A stretch of DNA of 64,000 bases from DATFQE01 sp963733845. GTDB taxonomy: Bacteria > Actinomycetota > Thermoleophilia > Gaiellales > Gaiellaceae. The stretch spans positions 1-64,000 of the forward strand of contig CAVTEM010000005.1 in the NCBI GenBank assembly GCA_963733845.1, read 5' to 3'. The notes under the pieces were generated by a model. It saw only the letters and a list, made by a program, of their open reading frames with translations, had not been told where the DNA came from and did not search any database. Positions 46,491 to 54,773 of this stretch are shown piece by piece. Within the stretch, counting starts at the first letter, position 1; each line of letters starts with the position of its first letter. A program made the position numbers and the translations under genes.

Positions 46491-46516
46491 AAGGGCGGGC
46501 CTACGGGCCCGCCCTT
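46491..46516 (+). terminator. Intrinsic terminator
   Basis: A perfect 11-bp stem (aagggcgggcc / ggcccgccctt) with a tacg tetraloop, followed by TCTCGTG. It lies 25 bases after the IPYLS gene stop and before the histidine kinase. Confidence 0.8.
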
Positions 46517-46552
46517 CTCGTGCTCGACCCGTTCGAGCGCTAATTTCTGTGG

Positions 46553-48175
46553 GTGACGACCGAACGCGCCACGGGCCGCGTCGAGCTTCTGCTCGAGGCG
46601 GCTCGTTACCTGGGCGAGACGCTCGAGCCGGGCCGGGTCTACGACCGCTTCCACGAGCTGCTCGCCGACTCCGTCCACCACGACGGCGTCGTCGTCTCGG
46701 ACTACGACCCGGGCGACGGCCTGATCCGTTGCGAGTACGCCTGGGTGAACGGCAACCACGTCGACCCGGAGACGCTGCCGCCGGTTGCCTTCAACCCGGA
46801 GGGCGGCATGCAGAGCCGCGTGATCGCGAGCGGCGAGCCTCTGCTCCTCAACGACGTCCGCGAGCAAGTCAAGAGGGGCGGCACGTTCTACGACGTCGAG
46901 CGCGACGGCACTATGCGCAAGGTCCCGGACACGGGCCCGCCCGGGACCAAGGCAGCGCTGATGTTCCCGGTGAAGCACGAGGGCCGCGTCGTCGGGGTCG
47001 TGCAGCTCATGAGCGACGGCGAGCCGTACACGGAGGAGCACCTCGAGCTCGTCGGGGCGCTCGTCGCGCTGATGGGGGCGGCTGTCCGCAACGCGAGGCT
47101 GCACAAGGCCGCGGAGGCCCAGACGGCCGCCCGCGTACGGGCCGAGGCGGTCGCGGCGGAGCGCGAGCGGGCGGCGAACGTGCTCGAGGCGGTGGGCGAA
47201 GGGATCTTCCTTGTCGACGACGACGGCATCGTCCGCCTGTGGAACCGGGCTGCGGCGCTCCTGACCGGCCTGAGGGCCGAGGAGGTCTCCGGTCGTCCGA
47301 TCGCCGACGTCCTGCCGGGCTGGGAGGCGATCGGCTCGCAGATCAACGCCGGCGAAGGGGGTGCGCCCGGTCCGTCGGTCACGCTGCCGCTCGAGCTGAA
47401 GGGCGGCGAGGCCTGGCTCTCGTTCGTGGCCGTCCGGAGCCCGGAGGGCATGGTCTACGCCTTCCGGGACCTGACGAGCGAGCGGGCGCTCGAGGACGCA
47501 AAGAGCGAGTTCGTCGCCACGGTCTCGCACGAGCTGCGAACGCCGATGGCCGGCATCTACGGAGCGGCGCAGACGCTGCTGCGCGAGGACGTCGACTTCT
47601 CGCCGGAGGAACGCCGGACGCTGGTCGAGATCATCGCCAACCAGGCGGTCAGGCTGACCCAGATCACCGAGGAGGTGCTCATCGCCAGCCGCCTCGAAAG
47701 CGGCGAGCTGCCGGTGGGCCGCGAGTTGGTCGACATCGTCGAGCTCGCCCGCGAGACGATCGAGCAGATGTGCAGGCAGCTACCTGACGCGACGACGGTC
47801 GAACTCGAGGCGGAGGCCGGGCTGCCCGAGGCGTTCGCCGACCGCGACCGGCTGCAGCAGGTGCTGGTGAACCTGCTCGACAACGCGGTGAAGTACTCGC
47901 CGAACGGCGGTCGCGTGACGGTCGGCCTCGCAGCCCGGCCCGCCGCGGTTCGCATCGCCGTGACCGACCCCGGGCTCGGGATCCCTGCGGCCGAGCAGCA
48001 GCGGGTGTTCGAGAAGTTCTACCGGCTCGACACGAACCTGACCCGCGCGGGCGGGGGTACGGGGCTCGGGCTCTACATCACGCGCGAGCTCGTCCGGCGG
48101 ATGGGCGGGACGATCGCACTCGACTCGGAGCCGGGCGTCGGCTCGACCTTCACCGTCGAGCTGCCACGCGCCTAG
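46553..48175 (+). CDS. Sensor histidine kinase (GAF-PAS-HisKA-HATPase)
   Basis: 540 residues from GTG 46553, without transmembrane helices. A GAF-like domain spans about residues 20-165 (VRNARLHKAAEAQTAARVRA links out), a PAS domain about 205-310 (VLEAVGEGIFLVDDDGIVRL), HisKA about 320-390 with the phospho-accepting His in FVATVSHELRTPMAGIYGAA, and HATPase_c about 430-540 (VLVNLLDNAVKYSPNGG, DPGLGIPAAEQQRVFEKFYR, GTGLGLYITRELVRRMGGTI). No response regulator gene is adjacent, so its partner is unknown. It has no signal peptide and is probably a cytosolic sensor. Confidence 0.92.
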   Translation: MTTERATGRVELLLEAARYLGETLEPGRVYDRFHELLADSVHHDGVVVSDYDPGDGLIRCEYAWVNGNHVDPETLPPVAFNPEGGMQSRVIASGEPLLLNDVREQVKRGGTFYDVERDGTMRKVPDTGPPGTKAALMFPVKHEGRVVGVVQLMSDGEPYTEEHLELVGALVALMGAAVRNARLHKAAEAQTAARVRAEAVAAERERAANVLEAVGEGIFLVDDDGIVRLWNRAAALLTGLRAEEVSGRPIADVLPGWEAIGSQINAGEGGAPGPSVTLPLELKGGEAWLSFVAVRSPEGMVYAFRDLTSERALEDAKSEFVATVSHELRTPMAGIYGAAQTLLREDVDFSPEERRTLVEIIANQAVRLTQITEEVLIASRLESGELPVGRELVDIVELARETIEQMCRQLPDATTVELEAEAGLPEAFADRDRLQQVLVNLLDNAVKYSPNGGRVTVGLAARPAAVRIAVTDPGLGIPAAEQQRVFEKFYRLDTNLTRAGGGTGLGLYITRELVRRMGGTIALDSEPGVGSTFTVELPRA

Positions 48176-48239
48176 CCACTCCTCTTAGCCGAGGACAATC
48201 GGGGCACTCCGCAAGGCCCGCCCCACTACACTGCCGCCC

Positions 48240-48614
48240 GTGCGTCTCGCGCTCGGCGTCATCGCGATCGGCGTGTCGCTCCTGCTCGCTTCGGCGGCCG
48301 GCGCCGCCATGCGCGACCGCTACTGCAGCCCAACGGGCGACTACTGCACCTCGGCGCAGAGGTCGGGCGGGGCGATCAAGCTTCGCCTCGCCACGTTCAG
48401 CTTCTCGGGCCGCTACCGCCTCTGTGTGAAGCCGATCCGGCGGGCGGCGACCTGCAAGAGCTTCCCGCTGCGGCGGCGGGGAGACCAGTGGCTCTCCGAG
48501 GTCACCTGGTACAAGAACTTCCCCAACCTCGGCACGGGGCTCTACACGGTCACGTGGCACTACGGCGGCGTGCGGCTCGGCCCGCCGCTCACGTTCGCCG
48601 TCGCGAACAGCTAG
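48240..48614 (+). CDS. Small secreted protein with cysteines (124 aa), unknown
   Basis: GTG at 48240 gives a signal peptide (LALGVIAIGVSLLLASAAGA, cleavage expected after AGA). The mature part is rich in basic and aromatic residues with four cysteines (RYCSPTGDYC, YRLCVKPIRR, ATCKSFPL), probably as two disulfides. LYTVTWHYGGVRLGPPLTF suggests a small beta-fold. No recognised family. It has its own gap on both sides. Confidence 0.7.
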   Translation: MRLALGVIAIGVSLLLASAAGAAMRDRYCSPTGDYCTSAQRSGGAIKLRLATFSFSGRYRLCVKPIRRAATCKSFPLRRRGDQWLSEVTWYKNFPNLGTGLYTVTWHYGGVRLGPPLTFAVANS

Positions 48615-48813
48615 CGGAGGTTCTTCGCGACCGCGCGCAGGTCGTGACGAAGGCCTGGAACTCCCCTCCGGTCCTCTCCTCCTCAACATGACTCTACACC
48701 TCAACACCCGCCCCCCCCACCCCCCGTGCGGGTACCCATCCGGTCGACACGGGAAACGCGTTGTCTCAGACGGCGACTTGCCGTTTTCGCGAGCTACGGA
48801 TAGCGTTTTCACC

Positions 48814-51261
48814 GTGCTTTGTACGGGCGGGCTTGGGCTCCGTCTGCGGCGAGCCCTCCCCGGTCGAGGGCTGTTCGTCATCGCACTCGCGCTGTTCCTC
48901 GCCCCACCTGCCCTCGGCACGCCGTTGCTGCCGTCGCCGGAGCCGCTCCCGCGGCAGCACGTTCCAGGGCGCCGACGGCAACCAGAACAACGCGCCTCCT
49001 CTCATCGACTGGGAGGGCCTGAGGGCTGAGGGCCGGGTCGGGCACACGTCGGACGACAACCCCCAGGACACGGCTTTCATTGGGGGCAGCAAGGAGAACG
49101 AGCCGGACGGCTGGGACTTCACGATCGAGGCGGGCGGCGTGAAACCACCCAAGGCGAACATCCTCGATTCCTGGTCAGCCGTCGACTCGGGCGGTGCGGA
49201 CGCATTCGTCTATCTCGGGTTCGCTCGCGGCGGTCCCGATATCAGGCTTCGGACCGGGGTTCGGGCTGCCACGACCTTCCTCACCTTCGAGCTCAACCAC
49301 GACTCGCGTCTCTGGAACAACGGACTGGCAATGATCCCGTGCCGGCGCACGGGCGACGTCCTCGTCTCCTACGAGGCCGTGGGGGGGAACAACGTCGGCG
49401 TCGACGTCGTGCTCCAGCAGTGGGTCACCACGCAGACCGATCCCAGCACGGGGTGCGCCACCCGCGGTCATCTCAGCGCGCTCAGCGGACTGACTCCGAA
49501 CGTCGACGCACAGGGGGCCATCAACGCGGACACGATCCTCAGCCGGCTTCCCGGCTTCTACGAGGAGACGATCCCGACTCAGCGGTTCGGCGAGGCGGCG
49601 CTGAACCTGAGCCAGATCCTGGACGACGCGCTGGACAACGAGTGCTTCTCGTACGCGTCGATCTGGATGCACTCGCGCTCCTCCACGTCTGAGTCTTCGA
49701 ACATGCAGGACTACGTCGCCCCACGTGCGATCAACCTTCGCTCCTGCGCGGCGTCCGGGACCAAGTTCCACGACCTCAACGCGAACGGCCGGCGGGACGA
49801 CGGCGAGCCCGGCCTTCCCGGATGGCGCATCTGGGCCGACTACAACAGCAACGGGACGTGGGAGACCAACGAGCCGTCCGGGATCACGGACGCTCAAGGT
49901 CAGTACGTCGTCAACGACATCCGGGGCAGCTCATACATGCTGCGCGAGACGCTCCCGACGAGCGCGGCGCGCAGACGAGCGGCCGCTGCCGACGTGTCTT
50001 GCAGCTTCCCGAACGCGCTCCACTCCCGGCGGCACCGGCTCGGCGCCCGGCGGCCAGTTCCAGTGCGGGTGGGGGCCGATCAGCACTGCCACCACGACGT
50101 ACGCGCGAGGAAAGGACTTCGGAAACTTCCAGGCGGCGGTTCTGACGCTCGTGAAGCAGCTGTTCCCGAGCAACGATCCGGGCCGTTTCGACCTGCTCGT
50201 GAACAGCGTCGTGCTCGTCGCCGCCGCAGGTGACGGAGCGAAGGGCTCGGTGTCCAAGCCGCCCGGTACGTACACGGTGTCCGAGGCCGCGAGCGGCATG
50301 ACGAACCCGGCCGACTACACGTCGTCGGTCGGGTGCAAGCCCGGGACGAGGCGTGCACGGCGCCGCGCGGGCGGCGTGTCCACGACCGTGCAGCTGTCGT
50401 CGGGAGAGACTGCCACCTGCACGTTCTACAACGTCCGCCGCGGCACCCCCGGGATCGCGATCGACAAGACCGGGCCTGCGACCGCGACCGCCGGCGACAC
50501 GCTGCGCTACACGCTGTACGTCACGAACCCGGGCGAGCTTCCCTTCCCGGCCGCGTCCGTGGAAGTCGAGGATCCGCAACTGTGACGCGCCGCCGGAGCT
50601 CGTCGGCAAGGCCGACGCCGCCGGCTCGGACGACTCGCCTGAGACGCTCAACCCCGGCGACACGTGGACGTACGCCTGCTCGAAGAAGACGGTCGCGCCC
50701 GCCGACTGCAAGCCGTCGGTCGTGCCGAACACGGCCACGGTAACCGGCAGGGTGGGGGGCAGCACCGTGAGCGACAGCAGCAGAATCACCACCCAGCTCA
50801 CGTGTCCGCCCGTCCCGCCACAGCCACAGCCACAGCCACAGCCGCAGCCGCAGCCACAGCCCCCGCCTCCGCCGCCCGGGCCCCCGCCGCCGCCTCCACC
50901 TCCGCCGCCGTCGCCGCTCGTGCCGCCGGGGCCTGCGCCGCCCGATGCGAACGACGCCGCGGTCGCGGGCATCGAATTCCGCAAGGCGACGTCAGCGTGC
51001 ATCCGCGAACGGGTGCCGCGGATCAGCTTCGAAGGCACGCGCGTCGCCAGCGTCCGGATCTTCGTGAACGGTCGACTCGAGCGTCTGCTGAACCTGCAGT
51101 CGCTCCAGGCACACGTGACTCCGCGCGTCATCCGCGGGCCCGGCCGCTACCGGCTGAGGGTCCGGGCGACGTTCCAGAGGGGCACCGGCAGCCCGCCGGT
51201 CACCCTCAGAACGGTGATCCGGGTCTGCGCCGCGCGGAGAGCGGTCGTGTTCACCGGTTAG
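48814..51261 (+). pseudogene. Large cell-surface protein with SdrD-like and DUF11-like domains (frameshifted)
   Basis: About 815 residues across four frames. A GTG start at 48814 gives a signal peptide (GRGLFVIALALFLAPPALGT). The main frame from 48,960 gives QGADGNQNNAPPLIDWEGL and a domain ending GFARGGPDIRLR, then SGTKFHDLNANGRRDDGEPG, LPGWRIWADYNSNGTWETNE (an SdrD B-like calcium domain). After a shift near 49,985 there is YTSSVGCKPGTRRARRR and a DUF11-like DTLRYTLYVTNPGELPFPAA. A third shift near 50,575 leads to a Pro/Gln tract (about 50,813-50,950), then a final 110-residue basic beta domain. A long-form adhesin or spore/cell-wall protein is inferred. It ends just before tRNA-Cys. Confidence 0.75.
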
Positions 51262-51318
51262 CGACCGACCCGTGAGCTAGCGTTCGTCGGGTCGGCGTTA
51301 CCATGCCGCCGCATCCAG

Positions 51319-51389
51319 GGCGCCGTGGCCGAGTGGTTAGGCAGAGGCCTGCAAAGCCTCGTACACCAGTTCGATTCTGGTCGGCGCCT
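51319..51389 (+). tRNA. tRNA-Cys (anticodon GCA)
   Basis: Complete cloverleaf: acceptor arm ggcgccg/cggcgcc, D arm gcc-gagtggtta-ggc, anticodon arm gaggc-ctgcaaa-gcctc with GCA, T arm accag-ttcgatt-ctggt, discriminator T. No CCA is encoded. It lies after the surface protein and is not followed by an integrase or a direct repeat. Confidence 0.93.
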
Positions 51390-51445
51390 CTCTAGCCCTA
51401 CTCGAGCTCGCCGGCAGCGGCCCGGCCTTGGCCCCGCCTACCGCG

Positions 51446-52312
51446 TCAGCGGGCCCGCGTGACGCGTTCGAGCACACGGCCTGGAAACCGCATGTGCGGA
51501 GCGCGCCAGACGTGTCGCTTCTCATAGGGCCACACGTAGATCGGGTTGCCGTCGCGGACCAGCTCGAGGACACGCGGTTCGCCGAGCTCGTCGGCGGACC
51601 ACTCGTACAGGCGTTGCAGCCTCGGCACGATCACCCCGTAGTCGAGCAACCGGCCAAGGCGCTGCTCGTCGGCGACATACCACTCGACGTCGCGCTCGAG
51701 TGGGTAGTAGTTCGGGATCACGCGGCGGAGCGAGAGGAACGCTCCCGCGATTCCGAGCCTGGGATCGCCGAGCACGCGGGCAAGCGGAGCAAACCGCCCC
51801 AGCGCCAGGCGCGGGGCCGCCACGAGGGCGTGCGCGTAGAGCACGCGCGCCAGCGCGACGTTCATGAAGAAGCGCTCCGGGGCGCTCTCGTCTTCGGCAA
51901 GCCCTTCGTGCTCCAGGTAGCCGGCCACGATGCTGGCGTTGTGGGCCCGGTACCACTGAGACGGTTTCGGGGTGGCGATGAAGTCCAGCCACAGCCGCAC
52001 GGCCCGCGATGACGGATCTCCAGCGAGGGCCCCGACCAGCGCGACGGCTTCGCAGCCGTCTCGCAACAGGCGCTCGTTGACCGCCCGCCACCAGCGGCTG
52101 CCGGGAAGCGATGCGTCGAGCGGGTTGAGCAGACCGCGCTGAGCCTGCCAGCGCATGAACGACAGCGCCGCCCGCCGGAACGGCAGATGTCGGGGCGCGC
52201 GTCCCGTCGGCCCGTGGTAGGTCCGGGCGAGCAGCGCGAGGCGCGCCGCCGGATCGTCGCGTGCTGCCGCGACCTGCGCCTCAGCCCACGCAAGCGCGTC
52301 GCCCGTCGTCAG
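51446..52312 (-). CDS. Protein of unknown function (~289 aa), end of aminotransferase operon
   Basis: Open frame reading RHLPFRRAALSFMRWQAQRG, SLPGSRWWRAVNERLLRDGC, SRAVRLWLDFIATPKPSQWY, RAHNASIVAGYLEHEGLAED and IPNYYPLERDVEWYVADEQR, ending GRVLERVTRAR. It is rich in Arg and Trp and probably all-helical. No family is recognised. It has no ATG, GTG or TTG near its start; the frame is continuous with a codon CTG at 52312 that overlaps the SDR stop as CTGA, so either a non-standard CTG start or a small error is needed. Some relatives of this protein seem to be coupled to SDR genes, but that is inference. Confidence 0.6.
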   Translation of the reverse strand: MTTGDALAWAEAQVAAARDDPAARLALLARTYHGPTGRAPRHLPFRRAALSFMRWQAQRGLLNPLDASLPGSRWWRAVNERLLRDGCEAVALVGALAGDPSSRAVRLWLDFIATPKPSQWYRAHNASIVAGYLEHEGLAEDESAPERFFMNVALARVLYAHALVAAPRLALGRFAPLARVLGDPRLGIAGAFLSLRRVIPNYYPLERDVEWYVADEQRLGRLLDYGVIVPRLQRLYEWSADELGEPRVLELVRDGNPIYVWPYEKRHVWRAPHMRFPGRVLERVTRAR

Positions 52313-53092
52313 ACGTACTTGCCCATGCCGCCCGCCACATCGATCGACGCGCCGGTGATGTAGCTCGCCCGCTCGCTCAGCAGGAACGCGACGAGCCCCG
52401 AGACCTCGTCGGGCGTCCCGAAGCGGCCGAGCGGGACCTCGCGGGCGGCAAGGGAAGTCGAAGAACTCCTCGCGCTCGAGCTCCGGCGCCCTCTTCTTGT
52501 GGATGTTGTCCCACTGGGGCGTGACGACGAAGCCGATGTTGACGGTGTTGACGAGGATCTCGTCCTTGGCGACTTCCAGCGCCAGGGTCTTGGTGAACGA
52601 GAGGCTGGCGGCGCGGTTCACCGAGGTGGCGAAGAACGCCGGGTCCGGATAGCGGCCGTAGACGGCGCTGATGTTGACGATGCGCCCGCCGCCTGCGGCC
52701 CGCATGTGCGGCAGCACCTCGCGGCTGCAGCGGATGAGCGAGAACAGCTTGACGTCGAGGTCGCTGCTCCAGTCCGCGTCGGCGAGCGTCTCGAAGGTCC
52801 CGGGATGGGCGCGCCCTGCGTTGTTGACGAGGCAGTCCACGCCTCCCAGAGCCTCGGCCGCGCGGGCAACGAACTCCCGTACCTGCGCCGGGTCGGTGAC
52901 GTCGGCGCGCTGCGCGTGGGCGACGGGCCCGTCCCGGCCCAGCTCGGCGGCGGCTGCGAGCACCTCCTCTTCGCTGCGCGAGCAGATCGCGACCGACGCG
53001 CCTTCCCGAAGCAGCTCCTGCGCGATCGCGAAGCCGAGCCCCTTCGAGCCGCCGGTGACGATCGCCTTGCGGCCCTCGAGTCCGAGCTTCAC
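52309..53092 (-). pseudogene. Short-chain dehydrogenase/reductase (one frameshift)
   Basis: About 261 residues, GTG start at 53092. Visible: GRKAIVTGGSKGLGFAIAQE (nucleotide motif TGGxxGLG), CLVNNAGRAHPGT, RIVNISAVYGRYPDPAFFA with catalytic Ser, then LSFTKTLALEVAKDEILVNT. The classical Tyr-x-x-x-Lys is replaced: where YxxxK is expected the sequence reads TSVNRAASLSF, without Tyr. A frame change near 52455 gives the end VPLGRFGTPDEVSGLVAFLL and YITGASIDVAGGMGKYV. This loss may mean a non-dehydrogenase role. Overlaps the cupin gene upstream (GTGA) and the unknown gene downstream. Confidence 0.82.
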
Positions 53093-53496
53093 TCGGGCTC
53101 GGCGGCGCGCATCGTCTCCAGCAACGCCCGCCTCGGCGGATGGAAGACATCCACCTCGAGACACGGTCCGTCGTGCGTGCGGGCGCCGTGCGGGACGTTC
53201 GGCGGAATGACGACGGCTTGCCCCCGAGTGAGCATCCAGGTCTCGCCTGCCACCTCGAACTCGAGCTCACCCTCGAGCACGAACGAGATCTGCTCCTCCT
53301 CGTGCCAGTGGAGCGGCGCCTCCGTGTGCGGCTCGAAGCGGACGAAGTTGGCCATCACCCGATCCCCGACCACGGGCTGGAAGAACAGCCCGGGCACCAT
53401 CTCGAACGGATCGAGCTCGTCCCAGCGCACGAGGGAGCCGGACCCCTCCTCCTGCGCGCCGGCGTCGGCCCCGAAGTACCTGGGTGAGTTCGTCAT
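53089..53496 (-). CDS. Cupin domain protein (135 aa)
   Basis: ATG at 53496 overlaps the aminotransferase stop. Cupin motif 1 is EAPLHWHEEEQISFVLEGE (two His, two Glu ligands) and motif 2 is VIPPNVPHGARTHDGPC. The N-terminal part has LVRWDELDPFEMVPGLFFQP. It could be a metal-dependent dioxygenase, isomerase or a small-molecule sensor; without neighbours of known pathway it cannot be decided. The stop overlaps the SDR start. Confidence 0.85.
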   Translation of the reverse strand: MTNSPRYFGADAGAQEEGSGSLVRWDELDPFEMVPGLFFQPVVGDRVMANFVRFEPHTEAPLHWHEEEQISFVLEGELEFEVAGETWMLTRGQAVVIPPNVPHGARTHDGPCLEVDVFHPPRRALLETMRAAEPE

Positions 53497-54710
53497 GCCC
53501 GCTTCCTTTCGTCGGCAACGAGGGCGGCGAGTCGTTCGATGCCCTCGTCGATGAGGTCGTCCTCGACCCTGCTGAACGACAGGCGCACGTTGTCTGTACC
53601 GCGCCCGTCCGGGAAGAACGGCGTGCCCGGGACGACCGCGACTCCCCGCGCCGCGGCGCTCTTCGTGAACCCGGCCGACTCGAGCGCTCCCGGCAGCGTC
53701 AGCCACGAGAAGAACCCGCCTTCGGGCCGGGTCCAGGTGACCTCGGCGGGCATGTGCCGCTCGAGCGCGCCCAGCAGCCGCTCGCAGCGCCGCCGGTAGA
53801 GCGCGCGTGAACGCTCGAGCTGCTCGTCCATCCAGCCGCGGCGGGCGTACTCCTCGAAGAGCCGCTGGCCCAGCGCGCCCGCGCACTGGTCGGTGTTCTG
53901 CTTCGCCGCGACCAGCTGGGCGACGACGGTCGCCGGGCCGACGGCCCAGCCCAGGCGGACGCCCGGGAAGAACGTCTTCGAGGTCGTGCCCGCCTGGACG
54001 ACGACGTCGGGCGCGACGCTCCACATGCTCGGCGGCGGCTCGCGCCCGAAACCGAGCTCGCGGTAGGCGACGTCCTCCACGATCAGGAAGCCGTAGCGGC
54101 GCGCCAGCTCGACGAGCTCGATCCTGCGTTCGTCGGACAGCGTCAGGCCGGCCGGGTTCTGGTAGTCGGGGATCGCATAGAGCAGCTTGGGCCGGAGCCC
54201 GGCCGCGAGGCGGCGTTCCAACTCGTCGACCTGCAAGCCCTCGCCGTCCAGCGGCACGGCGACGACGTCGGCCTCGAAGCTGCGGAACGCCATGATCGCG
54301 CCCAGGTACGTCGGGCCCTCGACGACCACGACGTCTCCCGCGTCCAGAAACGACTTGCCGATCAGCTCGAGCGCCTCGATCGTGCCGCTCGTGATCATCA
54401 CCTCGTCGTCGGCAGGGCGCCGTCCCTGGTAGGCGTCGAGCCGGCCGGAGACGACGTCCCGTGGGCCGGGCAGGCCCTGCGTCGGCGCGTACTGGAGGGC
54501 GCTCGCGTCCCCCGCGGCCACGAGCTCGGCGAGCAGCGTCGAGACCGCCGCGGCCGGGAACGTCTGTGCGTCCGGGAAGCCCCCCGCGAACGGAATCAGC
54601 GTCGTGTCGCCGGCCAGGGCGAGGATGTCCGCCAGGCCCGCGCCGACGCCTGCGCGCGTTCGCGCGGCGAACAGGTCGTTCCAGCTTCGCGCCTCTCGAG
54701 TGAGTGCCAT
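53493..54710 (-). CDS. PLP-dependent class I/II aminotransferase (2-aminoadipate/MocR-like)
   Basis: 405 residues from ATG 54710. No regulator HTH is present, unlike MocR. Motifs: TLIPFAGGFPDAQTFPAAAV, LQYAPTQGLPGPRDVVSGRL, VMITSGTIEALELIGKSFLD, YAIPDYQNPAGLTLSDERR, EDVAYRELGF (Asp that holds the pyridine N) and TTSKTFFPGVRLGWAVGPAT (Schiff-base Lys). The family includes 2-aminoadipate and kynurenine/valine-pyruvate type enzymes. It leads a tightly overlapping operon with the cupin, SDR and unknown gene, all by four-base overlaps, so they probably work in one pathway on an amino acid-derived compound. Confidence 0.88.
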   Translation of the reverse strand: MALTREARSWNDLFAARTRAGVGAGLADILALAGDTTLIPFAGGFPDAQTFPAAAVSTLLAELVAAGDASALQYAPTQGLPGPRDVVSGRLDAYQGRRPADDEVMITSGTIEALELIGKSFLDAGDVVVVEGPTYLGAIMAFRSFEADVVAVPLDGEGLQVDELERRLAAGLRPKLLYAIPDYQNPAGLTLSDERRIELVELARRYGFLIVEDVAYRELGFGREPPPSMWSVAPDVVVQAGTTSKTFFPGVRLGWAVGPATVVAQLVAAKQNTDQCAGALGQRLFEEYARRGWMDEQLERSRALYRRRCERLLGALERHMPAEVTWTRPEGGFFSWLTLPGALESAGFTKSAAARGVAVVPGTPFFPDGRGTDNVRLSFSRVEDDLIDEGIERLAALVADERKRA

Positions 54711-54773
54711 CGGGATCGCCGGGCCAAACCTACCCGGTGCTGTCTGCTACTCGCCCCGAATAGGGTCCGGCGC

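Noticed and set aside
50813..50950. A short tandem DNA repeat (ccacag and ccgcc units)
   Set aside because: It is in frame within the surface protein and encodes a Pro/Gln linker; no phase-variation tract independent of the gene is evident.
51319..51389. An integrated element at tRNA-Cys
   Set aside because: I found no integrase and no repeat of the tRNA 3' end in the flanks visible here.
51446..53164. A natural fusion of an SDR with the unknown 289-residue protein
   Set aside because: The open frame arises only because of the SDR frameshift near 52,455; after repair the SDR has its own stop TGA at 52,309.
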